The notes under the pieces: model-generated | Told to the model about the DNA's origin: nothing | Database searches by the model: none | Seen by the model: the letters and a program-made list of their open reading frames with translations, nothing else | Shown here: piece by piece, positions 24,801 through 35,179 of the stretch | Position numbering within the stretch: the first letter of the stretch is position 1 | Layout of the letters: each line of letters opens with the position of its first letter | Made by a program: the position numbers and the translations under genes | Source of the DNA: Branchiostoma floridae | Taxonomy: Eukaryota > Chordata > Leptocardii > Amphioxiformes > Branchiostomatidae | NCBI RefSeq assembly: GCF_000003815.2 | Contig: NC_049994.1 | Coordinates: 12,272,969-12,336,968, forward strand | Length of the DNA: 64,000 nucleotides | Direction: 5' to 3'

Positions 24801-26432
24801 TCCTTTACGCTGACATTCTCTTCGTCAGACTTTGACTGGAGTCCATACAGATATAACTCAAGAGAACTACAGTTCATGGGAAATGTGGACGGTGAAACAC
24901 CTAACCACGTGTACCTTCCTCGTGCAGTCGCAGCGCGGTACGTCCGCTTACACCCCAAAACGTGGATCAAAAGCCCGAACCTGCGCCTCGAGATCATTGG
25001 TTGTAAACGCGACAATTGTGAAATCCTGTCCAATGTCGGAGCAGACTCGTTCTCTCCGTCTGATATCAAGTGTTGGGAGAAGGAATGTACTGTTGGAACT
25101 GGGCTGAACTACAGAGGCTTCCAAAATGTTACAAACAGCGGACGAAAGTGTCAAAAATGGGATTCCCATGACCCACATGTACATTGCACAACACCAGCAC
25201 TCTTTCCCAATGCTGGATTGGTCGAAAACTACTGTAGAAATATACCAGGTTCTCTGGCGAAAGTTCCGTGGTGCTTCACTGAAGATCCCAAACGGCCAAG
25301 GGAGTTTTGTCCCATAGAAATGTGTGAAGTTGGTTGTATTGACTCCGGACTAGCAACTGTAGCAAACGACAACGACTGGCTGGGCTTTATACAAAATTCA
25401 CAGACCGACGACTTCTCTGATATCACTGACATTTCAACAGCGTCAAAAGATGAAATCGCAGACATGGGTCACCAAAAGAAGGACTTTATTCTACAATGCA
25501 CATTTGACAAGAAAAGGTGCTCACTGGATGACTTCAAAGTATCTCAAAACTCTAAATACGGCAACTGTTTCACCTTCAATCATGACCAAGATAATGTAGT
25601 GGAAACGACAAAGATCGGAGCTGGTTACGGTTTAAAACTCACGCTAAATGTAGAAAGTAAAGAGTATATTGGCATCTTTGGACAGGATCCCGGGGTAAAA
25701 GTCACCGTCCACACTCCAGGGTCAACATCTCTACCTGAGGTCAACGCCCTTAGTGCTGAACCCGGAAAGAGCACGTTTATTGGACTGAAGCGCAGAGTTG
25801 TAAACCGACAGCCTCACCCTTACGGCAACTGTTCCTTGTCGACAGAGACCTCCCCATTGTACGGTGGTCTCTACACTTACGAGACGTGTAAGCGGTCATG
25901 CCTGCAGAAAGCTCTGATCGAAGAATGTGGATGTTCAGATGAACTCTTAGCCATCAACACCACCATCTGTCGTACCCTGAACGAAGCTCAAGAATGCTGC
26001 CGACAGAAAATACGTAAAGACCATGAAAACAACAAGCTGGTTTGCCCTTGTCCTCAGCCCTGCCACGAGGAGTCGTACGATGTGTGGGTATCTTCGTCAT
26101 CGTGGCCGTCTGAGGCGTATACAGCGTACGTGCTGGAGAAGATTCACACTCGGAGCAGATCCAAGAATCTACCAACCAATCTAGACTCCATTCAAAAGAA
26201 TCTCGTTCGTCTACATTTGTACTATCAGGACTTGAACTACCAGGAAATAATGGATATACCAAGCTTCACCATAGAGGCTCTGTTAAGCAGTGTTGGTGGG
26301 CTGCTAGGACTGTATATAGGCTTGTCTGTCATCACGGTTTGTGAGTTTTGCAATCTTATCGTAGGTATGGTAAAGGTGTTCATTAGAGGGAGTAAGCCAT
26401 CGAGCAACGAAAGGCAGAAGATAGGACAGTGA
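18866..26432 (+). CDS. Chimeric DEG/ENaC channel with F5/8C, kringle and Cys-module insertion (gene 3)
   Basis: Exons: 18866-19054, 19696-19775, 20194-20355, 20840-21058, 21480-21650 and 22556-26432. Intron phases equal those of gene 2 (0,2,2,2,2) and all introns are GT-AG. The product is about 1,565 residues with the same order of parts: N-terminal FCSTTTAHG, TM1 beginning FLWIMILLMCL, FPSVTVCNNN, Cys modules 1-2, F5/8C, kringle-like, Cys modules 3-5, F5/8C, kringle, ENaC finger/palm, TM2 with G1529-L-S. An assembly gap removes module 4 and the start of module 5. The frame is kept, and the missing length equals that of gene 2. From about 24,862 to 26,270 the sequence is nearly identical to gene 2, while upstream it is much more diverged. 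The C-terminal tail differs and its stop codon lies at the edge of a minisatellite. The mariner at 21769-22350 lies within intron 5. Confidence 0.87.
21769..22350 (-). mobile_element. Internally deleted mariner element in intron 5 of gene 3
   Basis: Near-perfect inverted repeats of about 40 bases, starting TACGAGGGGCATTCAATAAG, close both ends with the terminal TA as target site. At 582 bases the element is less than half the length of an autonomous mariner. It keeps the start of a transposase gene on the minus strand and is therefore non-autonomous. Confidence 0.9.
21857..22165 (-). pseudogene. Truncated mariner transposase, N-terminal part
   Basis: The frame reads MEQVECRAVIRFLYLKGRK, then FDEMKRTYGDDAPSY, KRWHPEFKQGRKSVE and PGRPSSAINE, the paired helix-turn-helix DNA-binding region and linker of mariner transposases. 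It then runs into about 30 unrelated or C-terminal residues. The DDD catalytic domain is absent, so no active enzyme is made. Confidence 0.85.
22380..22500 (+). repeat. GAT/AAT-rich low-complexity tract
   Basis: Imperfect GATGAT and AATGAT runs just before exon 6 of gene 3. No function is suggested. Confidence 0.6.
24055..24360. other. Assembly gap inside exon 6 of gene 3
   Basis: 306 N. Counting partial codons, 103 residues are unknown, and the aligned stretch of gene 2 is also 103 residues, so the gap size and frame are believable. Confidence 0.95.
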
Positions 26433-26725
26433 ACAGTTGCTTCTCTGGCGTAAAAAAATACGAAATGTACCACATGCTGTAAAACGGAAATTGACAGTAG
26501 ATGGGACAGTGAATAGTTGCTTCTCTGACGTGAAAATAATGAATGTACTGCTTGATGTGAAACGTGAATGGACAGCATATTGGACAGAGTATAGTTGCCT
26601 CTCTGGCGTGAAAATAATGAATGTACTACTTGATGTGAAACGTGAATGGACAGCATATTGGACGGAGTATATTTGCCTCTCTGACGTGAAAAATACTGAA
26701 TGCACCACTTGCTGTCAAACAGGAA
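26422..26725 (+). repeat. 78-80-bp minisatellite overlapping the gene 3 stop codon
   Basis: Four units start near 26436, 26516, 26594 and 26672 at TTGCYTCTCTGRCGTRAAAA. The unit end GGACAGTGAA also contains the gene 3 stop, so the array begins inside the last codons and continues through the 3' UTR. Confidence 0.85.
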
Positions 26726-27595
26726 TGAACATGAACAATTAACACGGGAAATGAACAGAGCTTCATTACCTATGTTCCACTAATATCGATGCACGACGAA
26801 GAAATGTTGAACTATGATGCACATAATGATCGACAGCATGTTATATGTTTAAACATAATATCTACATATTCAAAGCAGAACGTAGATACTAATAATGACA
26901 AATTTGTATACAGTCCTACTACGCTACACATCAACTTGCACCAATTGTACTAATACTCTTGTACAAACGCAGAAACTCCAGTCTTATACAATATCACGCT
27001 TCAAGGTAGAACGAATCAGTAACAAACTGAATAGATGTGTGACGCCTGGATGTATGAATGGGCGTATAGATACCTTACAACTTGGCTACATAAGCATAAT
27101 ATACGAGGTAACCTACAAATGCTGTCGCATGTATGACATCTGTAGCTCATTAAACATTAAAGACCGTCTATGTCTGTACGTCAATGAAGGTTAGACATGC
27201 AGGTAATAAGATACCCCAAAAAGCAGTGACTCAAGCAACTGGATATGATTTTGGAAACGGTCAGACGTTTCAACTAGCTACCATCCACTAGTTTTCGTCA
27301 GTTCAACGGGATCGCCAGCGCCACCTATTGTTGTAAACAGGTAGAAGTTTGAGAAGAAAGCCTTTAGTACCGTCAAGGACACTCCCCCACTGAAGTTTTG
27401 TTTTTAATGAGGTTCGTAGGGCCTGATGTTACCATCATGAAGATGAAAAGCGGCCAATAGTGACAACTGTAGCAGCATCTCTTCTCCCTAAGTCAGGCTT
27501 AGGCAAGCTTGACTTCACCGACTCAATAGGCGAAGCAGGGGTTACGAGGCTGCTCGGGAAATTCCCTACCCCACTTTAGCCGGAATGGTTTGATC
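26726..27595. other. Intergenic, downstream of gene 3
   Basis: No gene recognised. AT-rich sequence runs to about 27,200. The stretch near 27,250-27,350 (GTCAGACGTTTCAACTAGC) resembles generic interspersed-repeat sequence but could not be assigned. Confidence 0.35.
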
Positions 27596-27847
27596 CGTTC
27601 ACATCGCACCAGCGCACATGTGGCAGGTTTTTTTACGTGTCCGGGGTATGGCTCTTCCCAGACACGGGACCTCCATTTAACGTCCTATCCGAGGGACGGC
27701 GCTCATTTTCACCTGAGTAAAGTGAGGAAAGTCATGTAAAGTACCTTTCCCAAGGGCACAAGATCGGCAACACAGCAGACGCAGCTGAACCCGCGACCTC
27801 TCGGTCTCGAGGCAAACACGGACCCACTGCGCTACGCAGTCCCACCG
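27596..27847 (-). mobile_element. tRNA-derived SINE
   Basis: Read on the minus strand, the head shows GCGTAGCGCAGTGGG (pol III A-box-like) and GGTCGCGGGTTCAG (B-box-like) about 35 bases later. A body follows with AAAATGAGCGCCGTCCCTCGG and GGAGGTCCCGTGTC. The same body recurs at 58,140-58,345 and, truncated, at 7,975-8,055. Confidence 0.75.
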
Positions 27848-28785
27848 CCAAAGTGGTTTCGTTATGTAGACGACATTTATTGAGGCAGAGTGTAGCCGAC
27901 GACTTCTTTGACCACACCAACCAGGTAGATAAGGACATCAAGTTCACACAGGAGTCAATAGTTAGGTAATAAAAATGCGAGAAGAGGTCATATCAACTTA
28001 TAGAAAAGCTTATGATTAAGCGTGTGATTACATTCTGCCTGGGTTTATTTATTGTAACCAGCGAAAAATGGGGTTCCACATTGCGAATTGTATACGTGGC
28101 GTTTATAAGCGTCAAATTTGTGCTAAAATGTGGAATAATGTGCTAAAATGTGCATCTCAATGTCAATAACATAAAAGATTTTGTTTTTTTGGTCTTGCCA
28201 CAAAAAAAATTCTACTTTGAGTACCTTTAAGTTTTAACTTATTTATACATCTATCTATTTATATACGTGTGAAAAGCATGCAGCCTTAAGGCGTTTTCAC
28301 TGTGTGCTGGGGAAGACCCCAAACATTATATAGTGATCCAAAAAAATAATGACCTTCTTGTAAATATTTGCTAAAATGCTGAGTATTTCATCTGTAAACT
28401 CTTGTTGCATGTAAACTAAGTACTGTTTCTTGATCTCTGTCGAACAATGCATCATTAGGAATTTCTGTTAGATTGTGTATAATTATTACCAGAGAATGTG
28501 TTACGATTAAATTCAGATACAGTGTGATATATAGAATGTCATTTCAAAGTTGTAAGTCACAGACAACCTGGAACCCATACAAGATGAAGACGGCAAAACT
28601 GTGTTGAAAAACAACGAGCACACGGTACACTGTATGTACATGCAGGGTTTGTCTGCTTTTATGCATGTATGCTTACCATTCTTGAACATGTTAGCAAGGA
28701 ACTGAAATATTAAAAGCGTGAGTTTTATATTAAAACACAACGCACAAACTGGGCGTCTGTTGTTACTGCGTTTCATGGGTTACTG
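27848..28785. other. Gene-free stretch
   Basis: AT-rich, with no exon, transposon end or tandem repeat recognised. Confidence 0.35.
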
Positions 28786-28788
28786 TTA

Positions 28789-30730
28789 AGGTGGGTTTAC
28801 ACCTGCGTATATTTTCATGCCGCATGAGTTCCGTTTTGACATTTTTCGACATTTTGACTAATTTCTTCAATACGCGGCCGCACGCACAAGTCGCACCTCT
28901 ATCGCATCTGAATCGTCTTTAGAAAGTTTCACGTACGCAGGCAAACGAAACTATACGCACAGTTCGTCTGATAGTTTTGGACATGCACAAAACTATCATT
29001 CGTACGCAGTTTGGTGCCCAAAACGTTATGGATGCGCAATACAGTGGTCCCACGTCGGTCGATTGCGCTATGAAGACGCTACATGTTTGCGCTTTACACG
29101 CAGTAATACGCGGAAATCGCGGTAATGCGAGTACATAGCGTTCTTACAGCGCAGACACAACGCACCATGAGCGACCGTATAACGAATGCACACATAGATC
29201 ACGATTTAGTACCGTGCGTTCTGCGATCGCTTTGCGCATACTACGCGTACTAATAGCGTGATCGACGCACACTCCAGATTTGGAATAAATACGAAGGTGC
29301 ATCTGACTCCAGACAAAAAAAATCATCTCAAGATGTATATAACTTTATTGCACAACAATTGTACTCTTAACTTTAGTTAAGGCTTATCTAACTAATACAG
29401 GAGTTGTATTATGGGATAAGTTTCTTACAATCATTGGAGGCTTTTACAATCATTTGGGGAATTTCTAATGTCTAAACCTTCTTTGATATATTTTCCTATA
29501 TCTGCCATGCAGGGATTGTCACATGTCATTATGTATTTGAATTTGCACTTCAGGTCCATTTGGATAAATCCTTGTGTACAAAATGACAGCCTTCTGTATA
29601 GAGAATTGCGTGTATCGGAATATTTGGGGCATACAACCATAAAGTGATATTCGTCTTCTATTAGCTCTGGGCAGAATGGACAAACCCTCTGGTCGATAGG
29701 GATTTTTTGGAATCTTCCGGTTTATGATGCCAGATCCAGGCCAGGACTGACGAATTTGTACTGGGGGCATGGAGAGATGGTCACAACTTGCAGGACACCA
29801 TGAATACAGGACACTGGTCCCAACAGAGCCTCCAAGGACGGGAAGATGTAGAGGAACCTGCTCAAGCACTGGGTCAATTTGTGTGACACACGTGCCATTT
29901 TGTGTAACAGATATTTGACTTAATTTGCTGATAATGGCACTTTTTTTGTGTGTAGAACCACATGATATAAAGGTGCAATATATAGCCATATTACAACTTT
30001 GAAAGAGGGCGTAAGGTTTCATAATTGTTTCATAATTTACGTGTTTGATAAAGATCTTGAATACGTTTTGTGGTGTGTATGAGTGTGATTTTTATAGTAG
30101 TTGAAATACTAAGATGATAGGGGAAATCATTAAGGACAAAGTGAAAACAAACACAATCTTAACAGTGCACATAATTTCTTAAGGTAAATGATGGCCCACA
30201 TTTCTGTAAAAGCACAGTGTCACTGCTTTACTGCTTCGCGAATGAATAAAAAAAACCTCTTCACTGTTTACTTGTCAATGTTCTACTTGCACTGCCTGTA
30301 AACAAAGGCATACGTAGTACAAAGGGTTCCTCTAACAAAAATACTCTATTGGCAATGCTCGCAAACAAAAGTATATGTAACACAAACTGTTCCTCTGGCA
30401 CACCTGAAATGCGTTTGGAATGCAGTTAGCACCAGGTGCGTCAGGCATGCGGTCGGTAGACGTTGTGTGCGTCCTGAAAACGCCCAACATACGTACCCCA
30501 TACGAATCTATTCGCAGTACGGAAAATTTTGTTGCGCATTTCAGTTGCAATCATACGCATCTCATGCGAAATGAAAACGCTGAAGTCGTAATTCAAACGC
30601 CAGATGGGCTCGACGTACAATTTAATTTATTCCAAAAAAATTCCAAATGTTGGGCGTTCGGCCGCGTATTGACAAAATTTTATGCGGAACTCACGCGCAC
30701 TTGAAAATATACGCAGGTGTAAACCCACCT
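28789..30730. mobile_element. Non-autonomous Harbinger-like element with nested LINE
   Basis: Inverted ends are identical for 29 bases (starting AGGTGGGTTTACACCTGCG) and remain similar for about 95 bases, including TCAATACGCGGCCG. Each end is flanked by TTA (28786-28788 and 30731-30733), the 3-bp duplication type of PIF/Harbinger elements. No transposase is present. A LINE remnant is nested inside. Confidence 0.8.
29327..30022 (-). pseudogene. 5'-truncated LINE 3' end nested in the Harbinger element
   Basis: On the minus strand the frame reads RVCPFCPELIEDEYHFMVVC and IGKYIKEG, matching the C-terminal knuckle region of the LINE remnant at 49,981-51,274. Frameshifts separate upstream pieces. 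The 3' end is CAATAAAGTT followed by a short TATA-rich run. It is inactive. Confidence 0.7.
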
Positions 30731-30734
30731 TTAT

Positions 30735-30960
30735 TGTCTGTGTGTGCGCGCATATGTACGTTTGTGTGAGTGTGTGTGTGTATTGTTCGCATGTTTGCGC
30801 GCGTATATGTACACACGTGTGTACGCACGCGTGTACGCACACATGTGTATACGCGTACACGCGTGCGTACGCACGTGTGTACATATACGTGTGTGCGCCG
30901 GTGTGTTCAGTTTGTGTGGACGAGCGCGTATGTGTGAGTGCTCTTGCAAAACAAAATGCC
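30735..30960. repeat. GT/AC-rich tract with 103 bp of strict purine-pyrimidine alternation
   Basis: Bases 30796-30898 alternate purine and pyrimidine without a break. Inside, 30802-30838 and 30853-30889 are inverted repeats of 37 bases with one mismatch around a 14-base centre. The tract could adopt Z-DNA or extrude a cruciform. Confidence 0.85.
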
Positions 30961-30999
30961 ATACGAATATACTAAATATCTACGACCCATGAGCCCCTT

Positions 31000-32520
31000 G
31001 CAACACCAACAGAATTTCATAGGCGTCGCTGTTGCACAGTATACTGCTGTTGGGTAATATTGTGCTCTGATCTTGGAAATGGAAAACATTGAGTCTTCAA
31101 CTATCTGCGCATGGTCACTCATACCAGCTCCTATTTTCATAAATTCATTTCATTTCTTTATTTTTAGGATTCAAAACAAAGTAATAGTTTTTCTGCTCTT
31201 GTCTTTGGTGATATAAATGCATGCATGTTATGCTACCTTTGAATTAACACATGTTGTCTGACCACTGTAAAGAAGCAAGCAACAATATAAAAAAAATATC
31301 GACCTGCAATACTAATGATTCACGACAAGCGTCGCTGCTGTTCTACAGCATTGATACGACTTTCATTGTGTTGTCACGGTACCGTGGTATGGTATGAAGA
31401 ATCTACTGTGCATTTCATCCATCCAGCTATCATATATTGCAACAGGCCTACTGGCTTGGAATGGAATGACACGTGTCAGCAGCTTTGTAAAGTGTTATAA
31501 CTGCCTCTTTCATTTTAGATCGGGTTACAGAAATGATAATACTCTAAAAGATGTGCTGATTCATATTTTGCATACTGGTCGGCATGATGTTATGTGAACT
31601 GATATATTGATATGTTTTTCGTCCTGTACCAGCTGTCTCCCATAAAGCCGACCAGACCTCCGAACGTGATATTTGTAACGCGAAACATGTCCGAGATAGC
31701 CAGGGATCTTGTACTTGGATGTATCAACGACAGATGCCACGCCATGTCAGCGCTACTGACCCAGATGTGCCAACTGGTGCCTGACCTTCATAAGGGGGAG
31801 AAACACTGGCCGATCTTTTATATTTAAAACTTTTATCATGTCATGACTTCATATCTATCCACCTAGTTCAATGCATTTGTCACGCCATGCAAAAAAGAAA
31901 CTGTATATGTACTATTCATATAAATAACTTTTGACAAAATTATGTCGCTAGTATAATCTATTTATCAAAATTTACACAAAGGTACACGGATTTGGTCTAG
32001 TAAAACTTAATGTATTTTGATATATCTCTTACGTATCCACAAGACTGACAACTTTGCTGTCCATACATAACTGGCAGTCAGCGATGCTTAAGGTTTATTT
32101 CATTGCTCTATAAGAGATAGTCAAAAACATACAGATCAAATCAGCGATACAATGCGCATTTTTCTGCCAAATCCCTTACATGACAAAAAGATACCCTAAT
32201 AAATAGCGGGTAAAGAAGGCAAGAGATATGTGGAACAATTCGTTAAGCCAATTCCCTGCAGTCGATAAAAGCCGGAGTTTTGTCATGCTTTCGTCATTGA
32301 TTTTTGTGAGAGTAAGAGCAAGATTTATACTCCAATCGGACTGTGAAGGATAAACTCTCTATTGTCTGTCAGGATTGAGAAATCGACACGTCTGAGAGGA
32401 TTAGAGCGTTTCTGTTGGGGTCAAGACGTTTGGAAGACCTCACTTTAGGCACCGTTTGGGGTAATTTGTATGTCAAACAGAGATGTCTGGAAAGAAAGAG
32501 TGGACCTGGTCCGGTCAAGC
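31000..32520. other. Mostly gene-free stretch
   Basis: Apart from one weak candidate exon (31633-31827) no gene or element was recognised. The stretch ends in a GAT microsatellite that looks like a LINE tail. Confidence 0.3.
31633..31827 (+). other. Possible terminal coding exon, unrecognised
   Basis: A good acceptor (TGTTTTTCGTCCTGTACCAG) is followed by an open frame of 64 residues ending TAA, beginning LSPIKPTRPPNVIFVTRNMS and rich in Cys and Leu. No upstream exon could be found and the family is not recognised. It may well be chance. Confidence 0.2.
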
Positions 32521-32527
32521 CGCCTGT

Positions 32528-32700
32528 GATGATGATGATGATGATGTATGTTTTAAGGGGGAAAAGGCCGTTGCTATATTATCATAGAAGAATTTTATTG
32601 CGCAACGATCGTACACGGTACAATGTAAGGCAAAAAAAAGAAGACACAAACTTATCATCCTAATTACTAGAACAAGTATTAAACATAGTACATATGCAGA
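32528..32700. mobile_element. Two LINE 3' tails
   Basis: A GAT microsatellite at 32528-32546 ends a + strand segment. The sequence at about 32,580-32,660 (TTTTATTGCGCAACGATCGT, ACGGTACAATG) matches the minus-strand 3' ends at 29,340 and 50,000 of the CAATAAAGTT LINE family. Confidence 0.45.
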
Positions 32701-33180
32701 TTATGAATATAGAATGACATCTGACATTCTAATTTCTATAACAACTAGAAAGGCCGGTATTTGCTTAGGAGCAAATTCAGCTATTTTCACTCCGCTCTCC
32801 CTCTTTATGCAAACCGCCCATTCCTCGTTAAAGGGGCAAATTGCTGTCGCACATAAGCAGCGGGCCACAGTTTTCTTAAAAGACACAATGACTACGTATT
32901 TTGCCCTTTTTCGTTACAAGTACATGATAGTAATATGCTAAGCAATGTTTTCCCACCATTGTTAGTTGCCTTTTGGTCGTCCCGGGTAAGGTTTTGCTTA
33001 GAAACACGCTAAAAACACGTGTCGGAAATGCTATAAAGGTGAATATCGTGGCATTCTGATAATGAAAAGACGTTAGTTCTTTAAATTTTCAGTCATAATT
33101 TACATCAACCACTTAGGCCGGCTTGTCACGTGTTGATGAACTTGTCCAGCAGACGACCTTTTTACGTCAGATGCCGTTTT
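32701..33180. other. Gene-free stretch
   Basis: No exon was recognised. Bases 32,746-32,775 have an inverted relative near 40,485-40,515, an uncharacterised interspersed repeat. Confidence 0.35.
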
Positions 33181-33184
33181 ATTC

Positions 33185-33580
33185 TTGTCGCCAACTTTTG
33201 TATAATTTACGTTACCGAACTTCTGTTGGGTGTAATTCGCTTACGAAAAGACATTTTCCGATAATTTTTTCACTGTTTTATCTGCTAAACAGTGGTGTTG
33301 CGTAACAAACAAATGACAGAACACGTAAAACACGAATGTTGGAAACATGACTATAACCGCCAATCTCAGGCCGTTTGTCACTTTTTTGATATAATTTACG
33401 TTACCATAATAAGTCCCTTAGAATTATAGAAAGATCATTACTTTTGTACTCATAGGAAAGAATGCTCCCAGATAAGTAATTGCCTGCAGAATAATCTTTC
33501 CAGAGCTGTTTGTTAAAATTTTATTTATCATTAAAAGCATAAATATAATTTACGTTACCATATAATTTACGTTACCATTT
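33185..33580 (+). repeat. Dispersed motif ATAATTTACGTTACC
   Basis: The 15-base motif occurs four times here, near 33,203, 33,392, 33,547 and 33,563 (the last two adjacent), and with one change near 35,549. The intervening sequence is not obviously repetitive. Confidence 0.7.
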
Positions 33581-34390
33581 TTTTTCTTCAACATGTCATC
33601 GGATGTTCAGCAAGAGCACATCAACCAAAGACGTATTATCTGCTGTAATGTTACTGTAGGTGGGCTTGGCTTGCCATAGAGTCACAATGCAGTCTGTTTA
33701 TATGTTCCTGTTTCAGTGAATTTTACGATGCTGGGACTTTTCATTTCTTATAGGAAAGATGTTCAAATGATAAACCTGATATGCACCAACTTGGAAATAT
33801 GCGGGTGTTTATATTGATATCTAAGCTCCATGATCAAAAGCATATGGGCTGCAGAAGTTAATAGCTAACTTAAGTTAAGACTTCACTATCATTAGATGTC
33901 ACCTTTGCTTGTTTAGGTTGGAAATCTTGTTAATTAGAAGCAAACTACTCTTTCAACCAGTCGTGACTGCACAGAATTGATGCACAGAATTGTTTTACAT
34001 GGACAAACACATGGTTCAAGGCAGAAAGCTATTTGTGAAACCAATCCCACTCTATAAAGTCAAGATCTATATAACGTCAGGCTTGTCATGTAATCATGTG
34101 GCATTAGTATAAAACAGGCTGCCAGGATAACTGTAGAACAGACCAGTGCCTTTACACATGCAGCTCTCTTTTGGAAAATTCACTGTTGTTTATAGCCTTG
34201 CTCATCAACAAAAGCCTTGTTATACACATATTACACAGTTCTTTCTGCCGGTATTATTAAACCACACGATATAAGGTGTATGGATGGACATTTTGTTAGG
34301 TAGCACATTCATTCTGTATTGAATGTGACATTGTGTTTGTTCCACGAACAAAGATTGTCCTGACATCAAAAAATGTTTTATAAGAAGTGC

Positions 34391-35160
34391 GATAATTTAT
34401 TTATTTATTTCTTCCTCAAACGTACATAGGCAGGGAAATACACGCATGGTAAACCCTGAATTGCGTAGGTTTGTTACAAAGAAACTTATACGTACAGAAT
34501 GTCAACAAACAAAAATACATAATATATTAACAAACACTAAGCAGAGATCCGAACTCACAGGCTGATGGTAATGCTAGGAAATAGAGTCATTATAAAGTCT
34601 GACTGCAGTGTGGAGGAACGACTGTTTCAGTCTGTCAGTTCTTGCCTTGGGGAGAGTGAACGCGTTCTTGTTCCTCAGTTGCCTGCCAGTAACTGTGCGT
34701 CTCTGAGGAGGCACAAGATCGTGCAGTGGATGTTCGGGTCTTAACATGTCCTTAAAGAGCTTTACTGCAGCAGCTTCTCTCCTTTCCTTTAAGGAGGGTA
34801 AGTTGGGAACTGATCGCCTACCCCCGAGAGAGATGATGCGGAGGGCCCGTTTCTGTACACGTTCCATACTGTCCGATTGTTCTTTGCTGCAACCCACCAG
34901 CAGAACGTGACCGTATTCAAGAACGCTACGAATAAGTGACAGGTAAATCTGAACCAGGTCAGCCACGCACATCCCCTGTTTAGTCAGTAGTCTGAGATAG
35001 TGCAGCCTGCTCGATGCTTTTGAAACGAGGGATTGTACATGATCGTGCCATGACAGCTTGCAGTCGAAGATGAACCCGAGGCCCTTTGCGACCCTTGAGA
35101 ATGGTACAGGTTCACCGCCGAGAGAGAGTGGCGGTAAAAGTGGAATGTTTAGTTTGGTGT
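34391..35160 (-). pseudogene. CR1/L2-like LINE, C-terminal reverse transcriptase fragment
   Basis: On the minus strand an open frame shows KLSWHDHVQSLVSKASSRLH, DLVQIYLSLIRSVLEYGHVL, MERVQKRALRIIS and LKERREAAAVKLF, the typical thumb and C-terminal region of CR1/Jockey-type LINE polymerases. The fingers and palm are missing (5' truncation). The 3' end carries an ATTT microsatellite at about 34,391-34,408. Confidence 0.85.
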
Positions 35161-35179
35161 TTAACCAAACTGGTGTTTA

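Noticed and set aside
30627-30975. Overlapping Cys/His/Thr-rich frames around 30.7-30.9 kb
   Set aside because: They are by-products of the alternating GT/AC tract and occur on both strands.
30907-31140. 77-residue minus-strand frame starting MKIGAGMSDHAQIVEDSM
   Set aside because: Its first part has plausible codon use, but no family, splice partner or conservation could be seen, and the end runs into the GT/AC tract.
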